DNA from: Rhynchosporium graminicola | Lineage: Eukaryota; Ascomycota; Leotiomycetes; Helotiales; Ploettnerulaceae | Length of the DNA stretch: 64,000 nucleotides | NCBI GenBank assembly: GCA_900074885.1 | Contig: FJUW01000048.1 | Span: forward strand, 434,001-498,000 | Direction of reading: 5' to 3' | In this document: piece after piece, positions 12,436-25,000 of the stretch | How positions within the stretch are numbered: position 1 is the first letter of the stretch | How the letters are laid out: each line of letters begins with the position of its first letter | Program-made: the position numbers and the translations under genes | Notes under the pieces: generated by a model | What the model was told of the DNA's origin: nothing | The model's input: the letters and a program-made list of their open reading frames with translations, nothing else | Database searches by the model: none

Positions 12436-14270
12436 ATAACTATACTTAATCGCTTACTTTTTAGAGAAAATATCTCTAGCTAAATAGAATTATAATATCT
12501 ATAAGAAAGAACTTATAGCGATCGTTAAAGCACTTAAATACTAGAAAATATACTTATAAGGAGATAAGTTCCTAGTTATCGTCTATACTAACTATATGAA
12601 TCTTCGAACCTTTATAATTACTAAGGTCTTAGATAATCGTCGATTAGCTCGATAGTCCGAGGAACTTACTTCTTTTAATCTGATTATTAAGTATATATAA
12701 GGGAAAGATAATATATAAGTAGATACTCTAAGTAGATTACTAGGTTATAAGAATAATAAGGTCTATAATAAGACTGTTTTACTTAGATAGCTAAATAATA
12801 GAGATATAGTTATTAATATTAGAGAAGCTACTATAATTAAGTAAGAAATCAAGAGACCTTAGTATAATACCTTAAAAGAGGCCTAGAAGAAAGATAGAAT
12901 ATCCCTAGATAAGACTAAGGAATACGTTACGAGAAATATAATTAAGAATAGTATTATATAAGTTAATAGGAAAATTTAGCTTTCGCTAAGCTTAGTAGAA
13001 GTATATATTAAAGAATAATATAAGCTTCCTATATATAAATACTAAGGGATATGAAGAATATATCTAAGGATTTTAAGAAACTACTAGTTAGAAAGTCTCC
13101 GCCGAGTAGTTAAAGAAGTACTAGCTAACTATAATACTTATATTAAGAATAAGTCTTCTTAATATATACCTTATAAGCAGATAATTATAGTACTAATACT
13201 ACTAATATCTTAGAAATTAATATTATAAGACTTCATAGGGCTATTACCGCTATCGAAAGACCTGGTTATAGAAGTTAGCTATAATATAATACTTATTATT
13301 ATAGAAAGACTTACTAAGTATATAATCTTAGTACTAGTCTTATCTACTCTTATAGCTAAATACTTAGCCTAGGTATACCTTAAGGAAGTAGTCTCTAAGT
13401 ATAAAGTACCCGAGGAAATCATATTAGATCGAGATAAGTTATTTATATTAAAATTCTAAAATACTTTAATAGAGTTCCTAGGAACTAAATAGAAACTATT
13501 AATAGCTTTCTATCCTCAGACTAATAGAGGAAATAAAAGAATAAACTAAGTAGTTAAAATATACTTATAATACTATATTAACTATTAATAAAATAATTAG
13601 GTAGAACTACTATTATTAGTAGAGTTTATATATAATAGCTCGACTACGAAAATAATAAAAGTTATACTATTCTTCGCGAATTATAATTATAAACCTATCG
13701 CTTATAGAGAGCTTAATATTACTATTAAGGATAATAATATAGCTTATATCTAGGTCCGGAATATCTAGGACCTCTATAAGGAACTCGTAGAGGAACTCTA
13801 GTTTATAGTAAAGAAGAATACGTATTACTATAATAAGAATCGTAGTTAGGAGCTAATATTATAAGAGAGGGATAAGGTTTACTTTCTATAGAAAAATATT
13901 AATATATAGAGACTAAGCGATAAGCTAGACTATAAGAAGCTTAGACTATTTAAAATTAAATATATTAAAGGACCTTTAAATTATGAACTCTAGCTACTAG
14001 CTATAATAAAGAAGATATTTCTAATATTCTATATATCCTTATTAGAAAAAGTACTACTAGGAGTACTACTAGCTCCGAAGATATATATTAAACTAGTTAA
14101 CCTACTCGTAGAATATAATATAGAGGAACTACTAGATTATTAGTATAAATAAGGTATTATTAGATACCTAGTAAAATAGAAGAACTACTTATATTCGGAA
14201 AATATATAGGAACTTAAGTTAAGCTTTTACTACCTAGTATTACTAGCTAATTTCTATTAATAAAACTCAG
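12436..14270 (+). pseudogene. gypsy-B: RNase H-integrase-chromodomain remnant
   Basis: Directly after the copia-1 LTR the sequence reads as the middle of a Ty3/gypsy RNase H (AYFxEKISxA, then a VDTLSRLL end near 12720-12750). A zinc-binding region and the rve integrase core follow at about 13180-13560. The end at about 14100-14240 reads as a chromodomain (pattern IRYLVKxKxYxYSENxxE). So this was a chromovirus-type element into which copia-1 inserted; its gag, protease and RT lie outside the window. Confidence 0.82.
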
Positions 14271-14299
14271 ATCTACTTAGAGTAGATCCGCAGGGTTAA

Positions 14300-14920
14300 A
14301 AGAAAGGTTAACTATCGGGTCGAACAAGGGGTCGATAGGGACGTCGGAACTAGAGGGTTCCGCGCCCGCTAGCTTAGTATCTTTAAGTACTCCCTCCCTT
14401 TCCTATTTCTCTTTTTCTTTCTTCTCTAAAGCCTTAAGAGTATCGAGCTTAGCTATTAAATTCAAACTAATAGTAATTATCTTTTGCTGCCTTTCGTATA
14501 AGAAACGTTTTTATTTCTTTAGATAAAGAATCTTAGCTATAGCTTCCTCTTTCTTTATATCGAGTTTCTTAATCTGAGAATCTAAGGATTCCTAGTCCCG
14601 CGCTAAGAGTATATAGTTAACGACTCGAATATCGCATATTTTATTCAGTCGAGCGTAATAACTATATCAGGTTAGTTTAAGGTCGCAAGGCGATATATAC
14701 TCTTTATATTCTGCTTTTTCATATCTAGTATATAGTACTATAATTTTACTACTTAATTCTATTTATCTTCCGAGTATAATATAATCGACTCGTTTAGTTA
14801 AGCGTTCAGGGGGTATAATAAAAGAAGGAGATAGCTATAAGTAGTTATCGATATTTCCTTAGGTATACTTAAGCGTAAAGATACGCTAAGCTAGAAGAGG
14901 GATAGTATTACGAACTAGTA
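14300..14920 (-). pseudogene. antisense coiled-coil frame in the 3' region of gypsy-B
   Basis: On the minus strand a Lys/Glu/Leu-rich heptad-like stretch reads through a few RIP stops (for example FLYERQQKIITISLNLIAKL). It sits between the chromodomain and the presumed 3' LTR, the same relative place as the antisense frame of gypsy-1, but the protein is different. Function unknown. Confidence 0.5.
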
Positions 14921-15109
14921 TAGTTCTTAGTACTAAAACTATCCTAGTACTAGAATACTAATAGTACTACCTAGTGGTATATACTAGACGAGTTTTAGTA
15001 CTAGAAAAGAGTTAGTACTATTAGAGGAAAGGCACTAATATAGTTATAGTATAAACTAGCGAGTAGTACTATACGCTTATCTATATTATAGTAATAATAG
15101 TATTATAGC

Positions 15110-15410
15110 TATAGGTGATCTAGGATCACGTGATATACTAGACTACTAGATAGGTCGCGAGAGCTTGCACGCTCTGCAAGACGGTCTTATATAGCTAGTA
15201 TAAGGGAACGAAAGTTCTATATAAGACTAGTACTTCTGCTATTAGATAGGAGCTTCGTGCTTAAATTCATATAGTAATTAATACCTACTTTTAACGTCTT
15301 AATTCCAATTGAGAACCGAACTTCTTATTTACTTTACTTTATAGCTAATATTAACCGACGAGCCTGTACACTGCGTACTAGTCAGAACCAGGAACGTTAT
15401 ATTCCGGTTT
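15110..15410 (+). repeat. possible gypsy-B 3' LTR (boundaries uncertain)
   Basis: The stretch starts near TATAGGTGATCTAGGATCAC, holds a TATA-like CTATATAAG near 15220 and an end-like AACGTTATA near 15410. No second copy is in the window, so this is a placement guess. I see nothing coding in 14920-15508. Confidence 0.3.
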
Positions 15411-15508
15411 TACCTTAGGCGTCGAATTTAGAGTCGGGTTATTATAGCTAGATCGTATAGCCCTAGGGATATACTCCGGCATATGATTTTTAGATCTAGG
15501 AGGCTTAC

Positions 15509-15725
15509 TGTGACGGGTTGCACCCGTTAGTATGCTTGACGCCTGAGGCATCTACGCTGGTACCTGACTTATAGTTATACGTGTACCGATACTACTGCCA
15601 CTAGCGGCCGTGGCATTACCTTTTCTTCGAAGGGAGACTCCTACGCCTCCCTTCTCTCCTTAGTTAATTCTCCTTATAATACAGACGAGCTTTTGTACTG
15701 CATATCCTGCATTCGCCCTATGATA
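15509..15725 (+). repeat. gypsy-D 5' LTR
   Basis: It starts TGTGACGGGTTGCACCCG and ends CCCTATGATA (from CCCGTGACA-like), giving inverted TGTCACGGG/CCCGTGACA termini. The ends and layout match the 194-bp LTRs at 31972-32165 and 33302-33495. CA and TG are well preserved, so the LTR escaped most RIP. The sequence directly after it (TTAGAATTAACTTAT) is shared with the small element and may be the primer binding site. Confidence 0.75.
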
Positions 15726-15803
15726 TTAGAATTAACTTATTCCTGATATTCTTAATTAAATAAAAGAGGATCTGCTTTCGAGCAGTAGATAATACGAGTA
15801 TAT

Positions 15804-16120
15804 AAGAAAGTTAGTACCTTAGCCTCACTATTACTATACGTATACTTACGATACGGAGATAGATACCTCGGACTATATATAGTAGATCCGGCTGCCTTAC
15901 CTATAAGTACGTAAGAAAGTTAGTACCCTGGCCCTACTATTACTATACGTATACTTATAATACGAAGATAGACGCCTCAGACTATATATAGTAGATCCGG
16001 CTGCTTTACCTATAAGTACGTAAGAAAGTTAGTACCCTGGTCCTGCTATTACTATATATATACTTACGATTATAATAAATAGACGCCTCGGACTATATAT
16101 AATAGGTCCGGCTATTTATA
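15804..16120 (+). repeat. three tandem 109-bp repeats in the gypsy-D leader
   Basis: AAGAAAGTTAGTACC recurs at 15804, 15913 and 16022, exactly 109 bp apart. Each unit also carries GGACTATATATAGTAGATCC or a close variant. The array lies between LTR and gag. It could be a packaging, translation or promoter element; that is inference. Confidence 0.9.
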
Positions 16121-16199
16121 CGACTACCCTACGGGTAGTAACTATAACGATACTAGAATATATAGTTTATTATAGCAGAAGAATAGCTCCTCTAGTAGC

Positions 16200-19100
16200 T
16201 ACTAGATGCCTTCGAGGCATAAAGACGATAAGTTGCTAAGCTAGTAGTATAATAAGTAAATACGACTACTACCCTAACCGGTAGGATCGAAGATATAGAA
16301 GCATAACGAAATATACTACTAGTACTACTAGTAGTACTAACTCCTATCGATATAACACGATCGATAACCCCGGAACTACTTACGATAATAAAGTAATATA
16401 TACCGAAACCCGAAAGGTTCGATAGTACCGACTTAGCCTTATACTCCTAATTCGAGGGTATCCTACGAGCGAAGCTAGAGATCGATACTACTACTATTAG
16501 TAATAAGAGGGAAAGGATATAGTATACGTTTAGCTATCTCTTAGGCGAGACTATAGGACGAATTTACCCTTAGGTAAGCTTCGCTTAGAGGTAAGAGCAG
16601 TTAATAATTTAAAGGGCTATTCTAGCAGATAGCTATTACATTTTATAACTCTTATTACTAGCAGAAGGCTTTAAGCTAACTAAATAAGATTAAGTAAGGA
16701 GCTTATCCTTTAAACAAGTTCCTTAATAATTTCAATCAGCTGATCCTCGAAGCAGAGGGATAGGACTAGATAGACGTAATTAAGAAGAGTTACCTGAAGG
16801 CTACTATTACTATTACTCTAGTCCGTAGTATAGTCGGAATAAAAGAGGAATAATTATATAAAGAGTACTATTTATAATTACGAATACTTAGCGACTAGCT
16901 AATCGAAGTTAAGGAGCTATTAGCTAGAATAGACTAATAGAAGTAAGTATAAGGATAGTCCCCTAAGATAGATCGATATATAGTAGACCTAATAGAGTAA
17001 GAAGTAACTCCTGCTACTACTATAGCTATAATAATAAGGAAAGAACCCTAATAGCTAAGTCCTACTGAGATCGAAAAACGGAAATCAAAATAACTTTACC
17101 TCTATAATAGATAAGACGGATATATAGTTTATAATTGCTATACGAAGCTAGCTAAAACCGAGAAGAAGAAAGGCTATATAGCAGTAGCTAAGATAAAAAT
17201 AAAGAAGTCGAAGACGAAAGTAGTCGAGACAGATAAATCGAGCTCCGAGTTAGAGAGCTCGGGAAAAGAATAGCTTCTATCGAAAATCGCTAATAGAAGC
17301 AGAAGGAGGTTAATCAGATAGTAGTAGTAGAAGCTTAGGATTAGTTTAAGGATATAATAAATAAGGCCCTTTTCCTAGTATTTATAATAATTAATAAAGA
17401 GTATTATACTAAAACTCTACTTAATACTAGGTGCTTTTTATATAGTATTATTAATTCCTACTTTATTACTCGCTACTGCCTCTAGCGTTTCTCTATTTCC
17501 CTTATTAAGATAAGTTCGTTCGAAGAGGAGAGAAGTCCTATTATAGAAGTAGTAGTTATTAAAATAGATATTAATAAGTATAAGGAAGCTAAGGCTTTCT
17601 TCTATATAGTATTACGCTTAGAAGACTACGACTTGATTTTAGGACTACTATAGTTTAAGAAAAATAATATATATATAATTATACCGAAGTCATAATACTA
17701 TATTAATACTACTGCTATAACCCTATATAACTAAGTATAGGAGCCGGACTACGAGCTAGACTACTTCGCAGTATTAGTAGTAGTATTTAATAGGCTTACT
17801 CGAGGACGACTATATGAGAAGATATAGGTATTTATTATAAGTTTAGCAGATATCCAGAAGACCCTTATACTAAAGATAAAGACTAACTTATAAACGAAAC
17901 TCCCTAATTAGCTATATAAGTACTTCGACTTATATGATAATAAGAAAGCAGATATACTACTACTACTATAAGGTTCCGGGATTAATTATAAGATTGAACT
18001 CGAACTATATAATAGTAAGGAACTTATAGTACCCTAGGGCCCCCTGTATAATATGTCTCGCGATAAACTCTTAGTACTATAGAAGACTCTTATGAAGCTT
18101 CTTAATAAGGGATTTATTCGAGCTAGTAACTCGCTTACTACTGCTTCTATCTTATTCGGAAAAAAACTAGGAGGCGGGCTACGATTTGATATCGATTACC
18201 ATAAGTTGAATCGAATTACGAAAAAGGATTAATACTTACTACTACTAATCTATAAGACTCTCTAGAATATAGGGAAAGCGAAATAGTTTATAAAACTAGA
18301 TATTACTACTACTTTCTATAAGATATATATTACTATTAGCGACAAATAGAAGATAGCTTTTCGCACGAGATATAGTTTATATAAGTAGCTAGTAACTTCT
18401 TTTAGACTCGCGAATACTCTAAGTACATTTTAATAATATATTAATTAGGCCTTACGCGACTACTTAGACGAATTCTATTCTGCTTATATTAATAATATCC
18501 TGATCTATATAGATAATAACTACTACTACTACCGAAAGTAAGTAGTAAAAGTTATAATAAGATTACGTAAAGTTAGACTATAACTAGTTATCGATAAGTG
18601 CGAATTCGAAGTATAAACGACGAAATACCTTAGGTTTATAATCGATATAAAAGAAGGTATTTAAATAGACCTTAAGAAAGTATAAGCGATTCGAGAATAA
18701 GAACTTCTGACTTTAGTAAAAGAAGTATAAAGCTTCTTAAGATTTGCGAATTCCTATCGGACGTTTATTAGGGATTACTTGACGATTATACTATTAATAA
18801 TATAGCTTATTTATAAGGACTAGCTATAGTAGTAGAATAAAGCTATAGATAAAGCGTCTAAGAAGCTAAAAGATATATTTACTACTAGACTTACGCTAGC
18901 GTAGTTTAACCCCGACTGAGAAATAATACTCGAAATAGATTCCTCTAGATAAGCAGTAAGAGGGGTACTTATATAATTCGATAACTAAGGATATTTACGA
19001 TCTTATGTATTCTTCTCGAAGAAAAACGCTCTAGCTAAATATAACTATGAAATCTATAATAAGGAAATATTAGTAATTATATATTACTTTAAGGAGTAGT

Positions 19101-19408
19101 AGTACAAATTAAGAAGTATATAAGAATTCCATATTCGTACTAATTATAAGAACCTCGAGTATTTTATAATAGTATAATAGCTTACGGAATAGTAAATACG
19201 ATAGTTACTATTCCTCTTGCAGTTTAACTATACGATAAGTTATATCCCGGGAAAAGAAAATAAACACGTAGATATACTCTTACGATAAGAATAAGATATA
19301 CTCTATAGTATAGAAGATAAAGGACTTCAGTACTAATTAGTCTAACTAATTAAACCGAAAGCACTACGAGAACTGCTATTACTATAAGGGATAATAGTAG
19401 TAGCGCTA
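16200..19408 (+). pseudogene. gypsy-D gag-protease-RT-RNase H remnant
   Basis: Gag reads near 16400-16620 (pattern KPERFDSTDLALYSQFEG). The knuckle near 17100-17145 retains part of the CCHC spacing. A retropepsin-like domain lies at about 17400-17700. RT is at about 18100-18570, with its catalytic box reading YINN where YADD/YIDD is expected. RNase H extends to about 19290 (GKENKHVDILLR). The frame is broken by many stops. Confidence 0.82.
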
Positions 19409-19413
19409 GTTAT

Positions 19414-20028
19414 TGTGAAAATTGAAGGTGGAAATCGGCCAAAGGTCAGAATAACAGAATAATACGTGATCAATTTGACTTGCTTTGATTGCTTGAAGAG
19501 AGCTAACTACAGGAGAGATTCTAGCTACTTATATAGCTATGTGAGCTCTCTAGAATATTCTATACTGTAAAAATTAAAGGTGGAAATCAGCTAAAAGGTC
19601 AGAATAATACGTGATTAATACGAATTGCTTTTTGCTTACTTGAAGAGAGCTAACTACAGGAGAGATTCTAGCTACTTATATAGCTATGTGAGCTCTCTAG
19701 AATATTCTATACTACGTAATACAGAACTCCATAGAAGAAGACACGTATACCGTAGAATCATACTACGTCAGTAGTACGTCAGTAGAAACCTCTAGAAGTA
19801 CGATATACGTACTAGAGAGTAGTAAAACTCTATCGAGAACCTTCATGGTAACTCTAATAGAGTATGCAGGGTACAGGCTATTGACAAGGTACAGGGTGTA
19901 GGTGCCAGGTACAACAAGGTACATGGGCAAGGTACTGAACCAGGTACTAAGACCATGTACTGATAAGGTACAGGGTGTGTATGCCAATGCAGGCAGAACT
20001 GACCAAGGTACTGGTTACAAATCCAACA
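19414..20028 (+). mobile_element. 615-bp TG...CA element, copy 1 (solo LTR-like)
   Basis: It starts TGTGAAAATTGAAGG, ends AATCCAACA and is flanked by the perfect 5-bp duplication GTTAT (19409-19413 and 20029-20033). Its first 152 bp are tandemly duplicated (second unit from 19566), each unit with an AGAGAGCT...AGCTCTCT inverted pair around a TATATAGCTA box. The right third is a GGTAC-rich minisatellite. CA and TG are abundant, so it is much less RIP-mutated than the gypsy-D host. The short open frames inside look fortuitous. It may be a solo LTR or a short non-autonomous LTR element. Confidence 0.88.
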
Positions 20029-20033
20029 GTTAT

Positions 20034-20239
20034 AATACGATAAGATCGAAGACGCTAAGAAGAAGAAGAAGCCTCGCGACTATAGAACGAATCCCGATAA
20101 GTTGAAGAACCCGAAATAGTTAATGAAGCTACCCCGGATAATAATACTACTGCTACTACTTCTATATTACTTAAGGAACTTTAGTTATAAGTAGAATAAG
20201 CTAAAATTATATACTAGGGAGCGGCTAAGGTAGTACGCG
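20034..20239 (+). pseudogene. gypsy-D fragment between the 615-bp element and gypsy-2
   Basis: Gypsy-D reading appears to resume after the GTTAT duplication (Arg/Lys-rich, then an acidic Leu-rich segment) and stops at the gypsy-2 LTR. It is too short for a domain call. Confidence 0.5.
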
Positions 20240-20508
20240 TGTAACGACACAAGACTCGAGGCGGTATACGAGCAAGAATAAAACAAGTAGGGAGGCCAAG
20301 AGCGATCTTATATAGTCTACTACTAAGGAAACAAAAAGATAAGGAAGGAAGAAGAAGAGAGATAGAGTGCAAGGCACCTTATATACATATGCTAGTACTA
20401 GTCCGATACTATACCGAGTTGGACACTAGTTATACCGGGATACCTATAAACTTAGGCCCTAGTATCTATCCTTCTTCTCATATGACATTCAGGTGAGCTA
20501 TCGTCACA
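20240..20508 (-). repeat. gypsy-2 3' LTR (left side)
   Basis: It starts TGTAACGACACAAGACTC on the plus strand, the complement of the LTR end, and runs to TCGTCACA. It keeps several CA/TG sites. The next 28 bp repeat its terminal 28 bp. Confidence 0.9.
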
Positions 20509-20536
20509 TTTAACATTCAGGTGAGCTATCATCATA
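20481..20536 (-). repeat. 28-bp tandem duplication at the U3 end of the gypsy-2 3' LTR
   Basis: 20481-20508 and 20509-20536 are near-identical; the core ACATTCAGGTGAGCTATC occurs in both. The other three LTR ends of this family have one copy. The duplicate lies between LTR and polypurine tract. Confidence 0.88.
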
Positions 20537-21049
20537 TTACCCCCCCCCCTAAGAAGAGCTTAACCCCAAGCTCGGAAGGTTATAGTTTATATTAGAATTT
20601 CGTCTTTATTATAATTATTTTCATCGATATTCGCATAATAAGCACTAGCCGCTCTTTAGTAGTAGTAAATTCCTTATCAGGTTCTAACTAGTTATATTAC
20701 TATAATAGTACTATATTAGTTATAGCTTCCAAATCAGGCAGTAAGTTATATTTACTTTATCTGTTTATAGCAGGAGTCGAGTTTAAGTAAGGCGTAGGGT
20801 ATATAAAGGAAGGAGTTAATTAATATTAGAGCTTTTCCTTTTTAACCGCGATAACTACTCTAACTTATAAGTTTACTCTCCCTAGACTACGATATAATTT
20901 CCAGAATAAGTATTATTACTAACTACTATAGCAGTCTATTGTAATCTTATATATCAATCGACCTAATTAACTCTTCTCTTATTATAAGTAAGTTTCTTGC
21001 CTTAGTATTAGGGATAGTCCTTAAGTAAGGTATAGGAGTTTCATAGATC

Positions 21050-21995
21050 TATAACGCTAACTCCTATAGTACCCTTACTAGTTCCCGCTAGTACCCTTTT
21101 AGCAGCGTATTATATATATTACCTATGATATATTCGCGCCTTTCTTAAGCTAAAGTATAATAATACTCCTATTCTAGAACTTCTATATTTATTTAATAAG
21201 CTTAACTCTAAGCTTTATAAGTATTATTCAGCGTTAAAAAGCAGTTATAAGTATATAAGTTACTTAGACTTAAACGTAGTTATATATACTAACGCGTTAT
21301 AGTTACCTAACTATATTAATACAGAGTATACTATTTTATCCGGTCTACTTCCTAGCAGCGAAGCTAAGGATATAGAGCTAAATCGAGACGGTATCGTAGC
21401 TACTTATAAGACTATAAATCAGATCTATTATCTCGCGAAATCTACTACTCCTATTACTATATTAGAGATTACTATTATATAATTAGCAGAGACTTAGGCT
21501 TTAAGGCGATCTATAGAGAAAGTATTTACAGAATTAGAGTTTATTAAAGTAATAAGTTAAGATCTTTAAACTCTTAGATACTAGTATAATACTAATATAA
21601 TATAAGATTTAGATCTTCTAATAGTAGATTCAGCGAAGTTTAAGTTAATAGTATAAATAGTATTAAAGTAGACGAAAGAGTTAAATACTATTATATAGGA
21701 ATTTACAAAGAAAGCTATATTCAAGGCTATAATATCTAATACTAAAGGAAAAAGGAATTTACTTTCTAGTTTAGAGATAGTATCAGATTTAGATACTCCC
21801 GGACTCTCTCCTAAGAAGAAAGCCTATAGGATTAGCTATTACACTCGGTCTACTACTAAAGCTATATTAGTAAATTTAAGTAAGAAGTTAGATATAATAA
21901 TTCTGATTCTAGATATTCCAGATTTACTAGAAGCTCTAGAGAACTTAAGAGAGAAAGCTAATAAAGTAGAAGTAATAAAGGAAGTAGAGTTTTAG
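21050..21995 (+). pseudogene. gypsy-2 copy of the antisense accessory frame
   Basis: Plus-strand translation matches the minus-strand frame of gypsy-1 (7805-8760) along its length, including the LYxLFDKLNSKLYKYYSALK segment, the KKKA-xxISYYTRS patch and the KVEVIKEVEF end. Stops differ between the copies, so it was intact in their common source. Confidence 0.6.
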
Positions 21996-22029
21996 ATATA
22001 ATATTATTATAAAGTATAATCAGAGGATT

Positions 22030-25000
22030 ATCCTTAGTAATAAATTTTTAATATTAGTAACTATAATAGTTTATTATCCTCTAAGTAACTATAGTTATCT
22101 ATTCTATCTTCCTAGGCCTTAATCTACTAATCTAGTTTACGCGAAAGTCCAGGTTTACTTAGGTTAGTAGTATAGAAGTCTCTAAGCTTATACGGAGTAT
22201 CTATTAAGTCAGAAGTATTATACTAAGTTAAGTCCGAGTCGTAGCTTAGCTAGCTAACTTAATACTTCAGATTACCTCTTAGGAGCTATATAGCGAGTAT
22301 ATCTTATAACTCTTACTCTTCTTAAATAGTAATAACCTCCGGGAGTAGGTTTAATAGCTTATAGCTTAGTAATAAGTTATCCGGGTCCTTAAAAAGCAAT
22401 TCGGGAGCGAATATATTATATATAGAAGATCCTAGGGGCAAATCTAGCTTATAGGAATATCCGATCTTAGCTAGAACCTAGTATAGTCTTACCTAGAGGC
22501 TAGATAGCTTCTTACTTAGCTAGTAATTCTTAAGGTTCCTTATAAAGAGAAATACTTTATCTCTAACTTCTTAGTTAATACTATACTATTTCGGGTTAGT
22601 TATAGCGCTTATCCTCTACTAAGTAGCTAGTATATTAGCTTTTATAACCTCGATAGCGGATTTAGCACGTTTAGCTAAGGATTTAGTATTAATATAATTA
22701 AGCTTCTCTTATAGTATTAATATAGTAAGTTACTTCTAATCCTAGCTATTCCGTAGTAATATATTATATTTAAAAGTATATAGCACTATATTAATAGAAT
22801 CATAAGGTAAAGTTACTTAAGCGCGATCTATTATTAGTAGTAGTTCGCCTTAGTTACTCTAGTAGTAATTAATAAAAAGTCTAAGGCGTTAGTTAATATA
22901 CTAGTTCATAATCTCTATTTCTCTGTCAGTTTACTAGTAAAGGGAGATAGAGAGCTTAACTTTAACTCTAATTATATAGTAAAACTCTTACTAGAAAGAG
23001 AAGATAAACTAAGCTCCTTAGTCGGATATAATTAACTTAAGAGTATATCCGAAATAATATATCTATTAGATAAATAACGCCGCTATCCCGCGAGTATCGA
23101 TATTACAATAGTATAGTATCGATACGAAGTCCTTCCCTAAGCATTCGATAAATACTAGTATCCTATTAAACCCTTAGTTATTAAGCGGGAAGTCCTTAAA
23201 ATCTATAGCTAAGTACTATATAGAGTAGCTAGGTACTAATAATAGATAGAGGAATCCTTACTATTTCGTCTACTTTAGATAAGAGTACTAGTAGAAGCGG
23301 TAATTATAAGTATACTATTTTATATCTGATATAAGTCCTTTCTAGTAGTAATAGATAGAAATTATCTTAGCGGTCTTATAAGCGTTTAGATAAGCAGAGG
23401 AAACTTAATTATAGATTTCGCTAATTAAATAAGTATATAGCAGGGTATAGTATTATACGTATAGATAACTATTATAAAGTAATAAGCTATTATTAATAGT
23501 ATAGCTATTTCCTAATATATTCCGTTTATTAGAGAACGATTCTCGATTAAATTAGTATAGTTTCTTAATTAAATTAAAAGAGTTACGTGCGGGTTCCGAT
23601 AGTATATTAGTCCCTAGCGATATTAAGCGTATATAACTAATTTAATCGATATAATATTCAGCTAGTTCCGCGTTAATCCTAGGGTCTAAGTAATCTAGAG
23701 GTAATAAAACCCGGGATCTACTATCCTGTTTCTATTATTCCTATATCCTTAGGTCTTATTCCCTATAGCTAAGGATATTAGCTTTAGCGTTATCTTTACT
23801 AAGCGTATATATAATTTAGAAGTTGAATTCGGAAAGGAATTCTATCTATCTAGCTTACTTACTAGTTAGGACCTTAGTAATTATAAAGTATTCTAAGGAC
23901 TAATAGTCCGTATATATACTAGTATAGTATTATAGAGATATAAGTTCTAGTCTCTATTTCCGAAAAGACTTAATAATAGTATATAATTCCTTATTATAGA
24001 TCTTCTAGTTTAGTTTATATCTATTAAGAATATAAGAGTAGAATCTAATTAGATATTACTAGTTATATTAATATAATTAGAAGATAACTCTAGATATTAT
24101 ATTATTAGAAGTATTAGTTTCTAGTTTAATCTATAATTTAAAGTCGAAATAGTATAATTTCTATACTAATAGTAGCTATTAATATAAATCGTCGAAGGAT
24201 TTCTTGTAATTATTAGTGAAATTCTATAGTACTATAAGCCTAGTGAGTATTAAGAGAGGTTTAGCGATAAGGCCGAAATTCCGAATAAATTAATAGTAGA
24301 AACTATAGAATCCTAGGAAAGATTTCATAGCTATTACCGTTTCGAGGTACTTCTAGTTCACTAATAATACTACTTTCTCGGGATCTAGCTTAATTCTATT
24401 AGTAGTAATAATATATCCGAGGTATTTAGTCCGAGTAATATAGAATTCTCTTTTCTTAATATCTACTTAGAGTCTAGTATCTATTAAATATTATAATACT
24501 AATTTAATATATTCCTCATATTTCTAGAGCGTTTCCGAGTATATAAGAATATTATCTAAGTAAACTATATAGAAATCGTCTAAGTAGTCTAGTAGTATAT
24601 TATTTATATATTATTAGTACGTACTAGGTCTATTATAGAGCCTAAAGGGTAATACTTTATATTTATAAGATCCGAAGCGAGTTCAGAAGGTAATATACTC
24701 CTCTGATTCGGAGTCTATATAGATATAGTTAAATACTACCCGGATATCTAGTTTAGTAAAAATCACTACTTTAGATACACGAGTTAAGAGCTTATCGATC
24801 CTAGGTATTAAGTATAAATCCTTTCGAGTAATCGTATTAAGCTTATAATAGTCGATATAGAAGCGTAATCCTCTATTAGCCTTCTTAATAAATAGTACAA
24901 GTAATACGAAAGGACTTTAGCTAGATTCGATAAATCCCTTATCTAAGTTCTCTATAGGATACTTCTTAGTTACTTATAGTTCGTCTATAGATTACTAATA

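Larger units (their letters stand above)
15509..20239 (+). mobile_element. gypsy-D: Ty3/gypsy retrotransposon, 3' end missing
   Basis: A 5' LTR (15509-15725) is followed by a leader with a tandem repeat, gag, protease, RT, RNase H and the beginning of the post-RNase H region. It is interrupted by the 615-bp element at 19409/20033 and cut off at 20239 by gypsy-2. No continuation is found beyond gypsy-2, so the 3' part has been lost or lies elsewhere. Confidence 0.8.

Noticed and set aside
19763..20105. Open frames of 67-77 codons inside the two 615-bp elements (both strands).
   Set aside because: They fall in a GGTAC-rich minisatellite, occur on both strands and carry no domain; copy 1 and copy 2 keep the minus-strand frame mainly because the copies are nearly identical.
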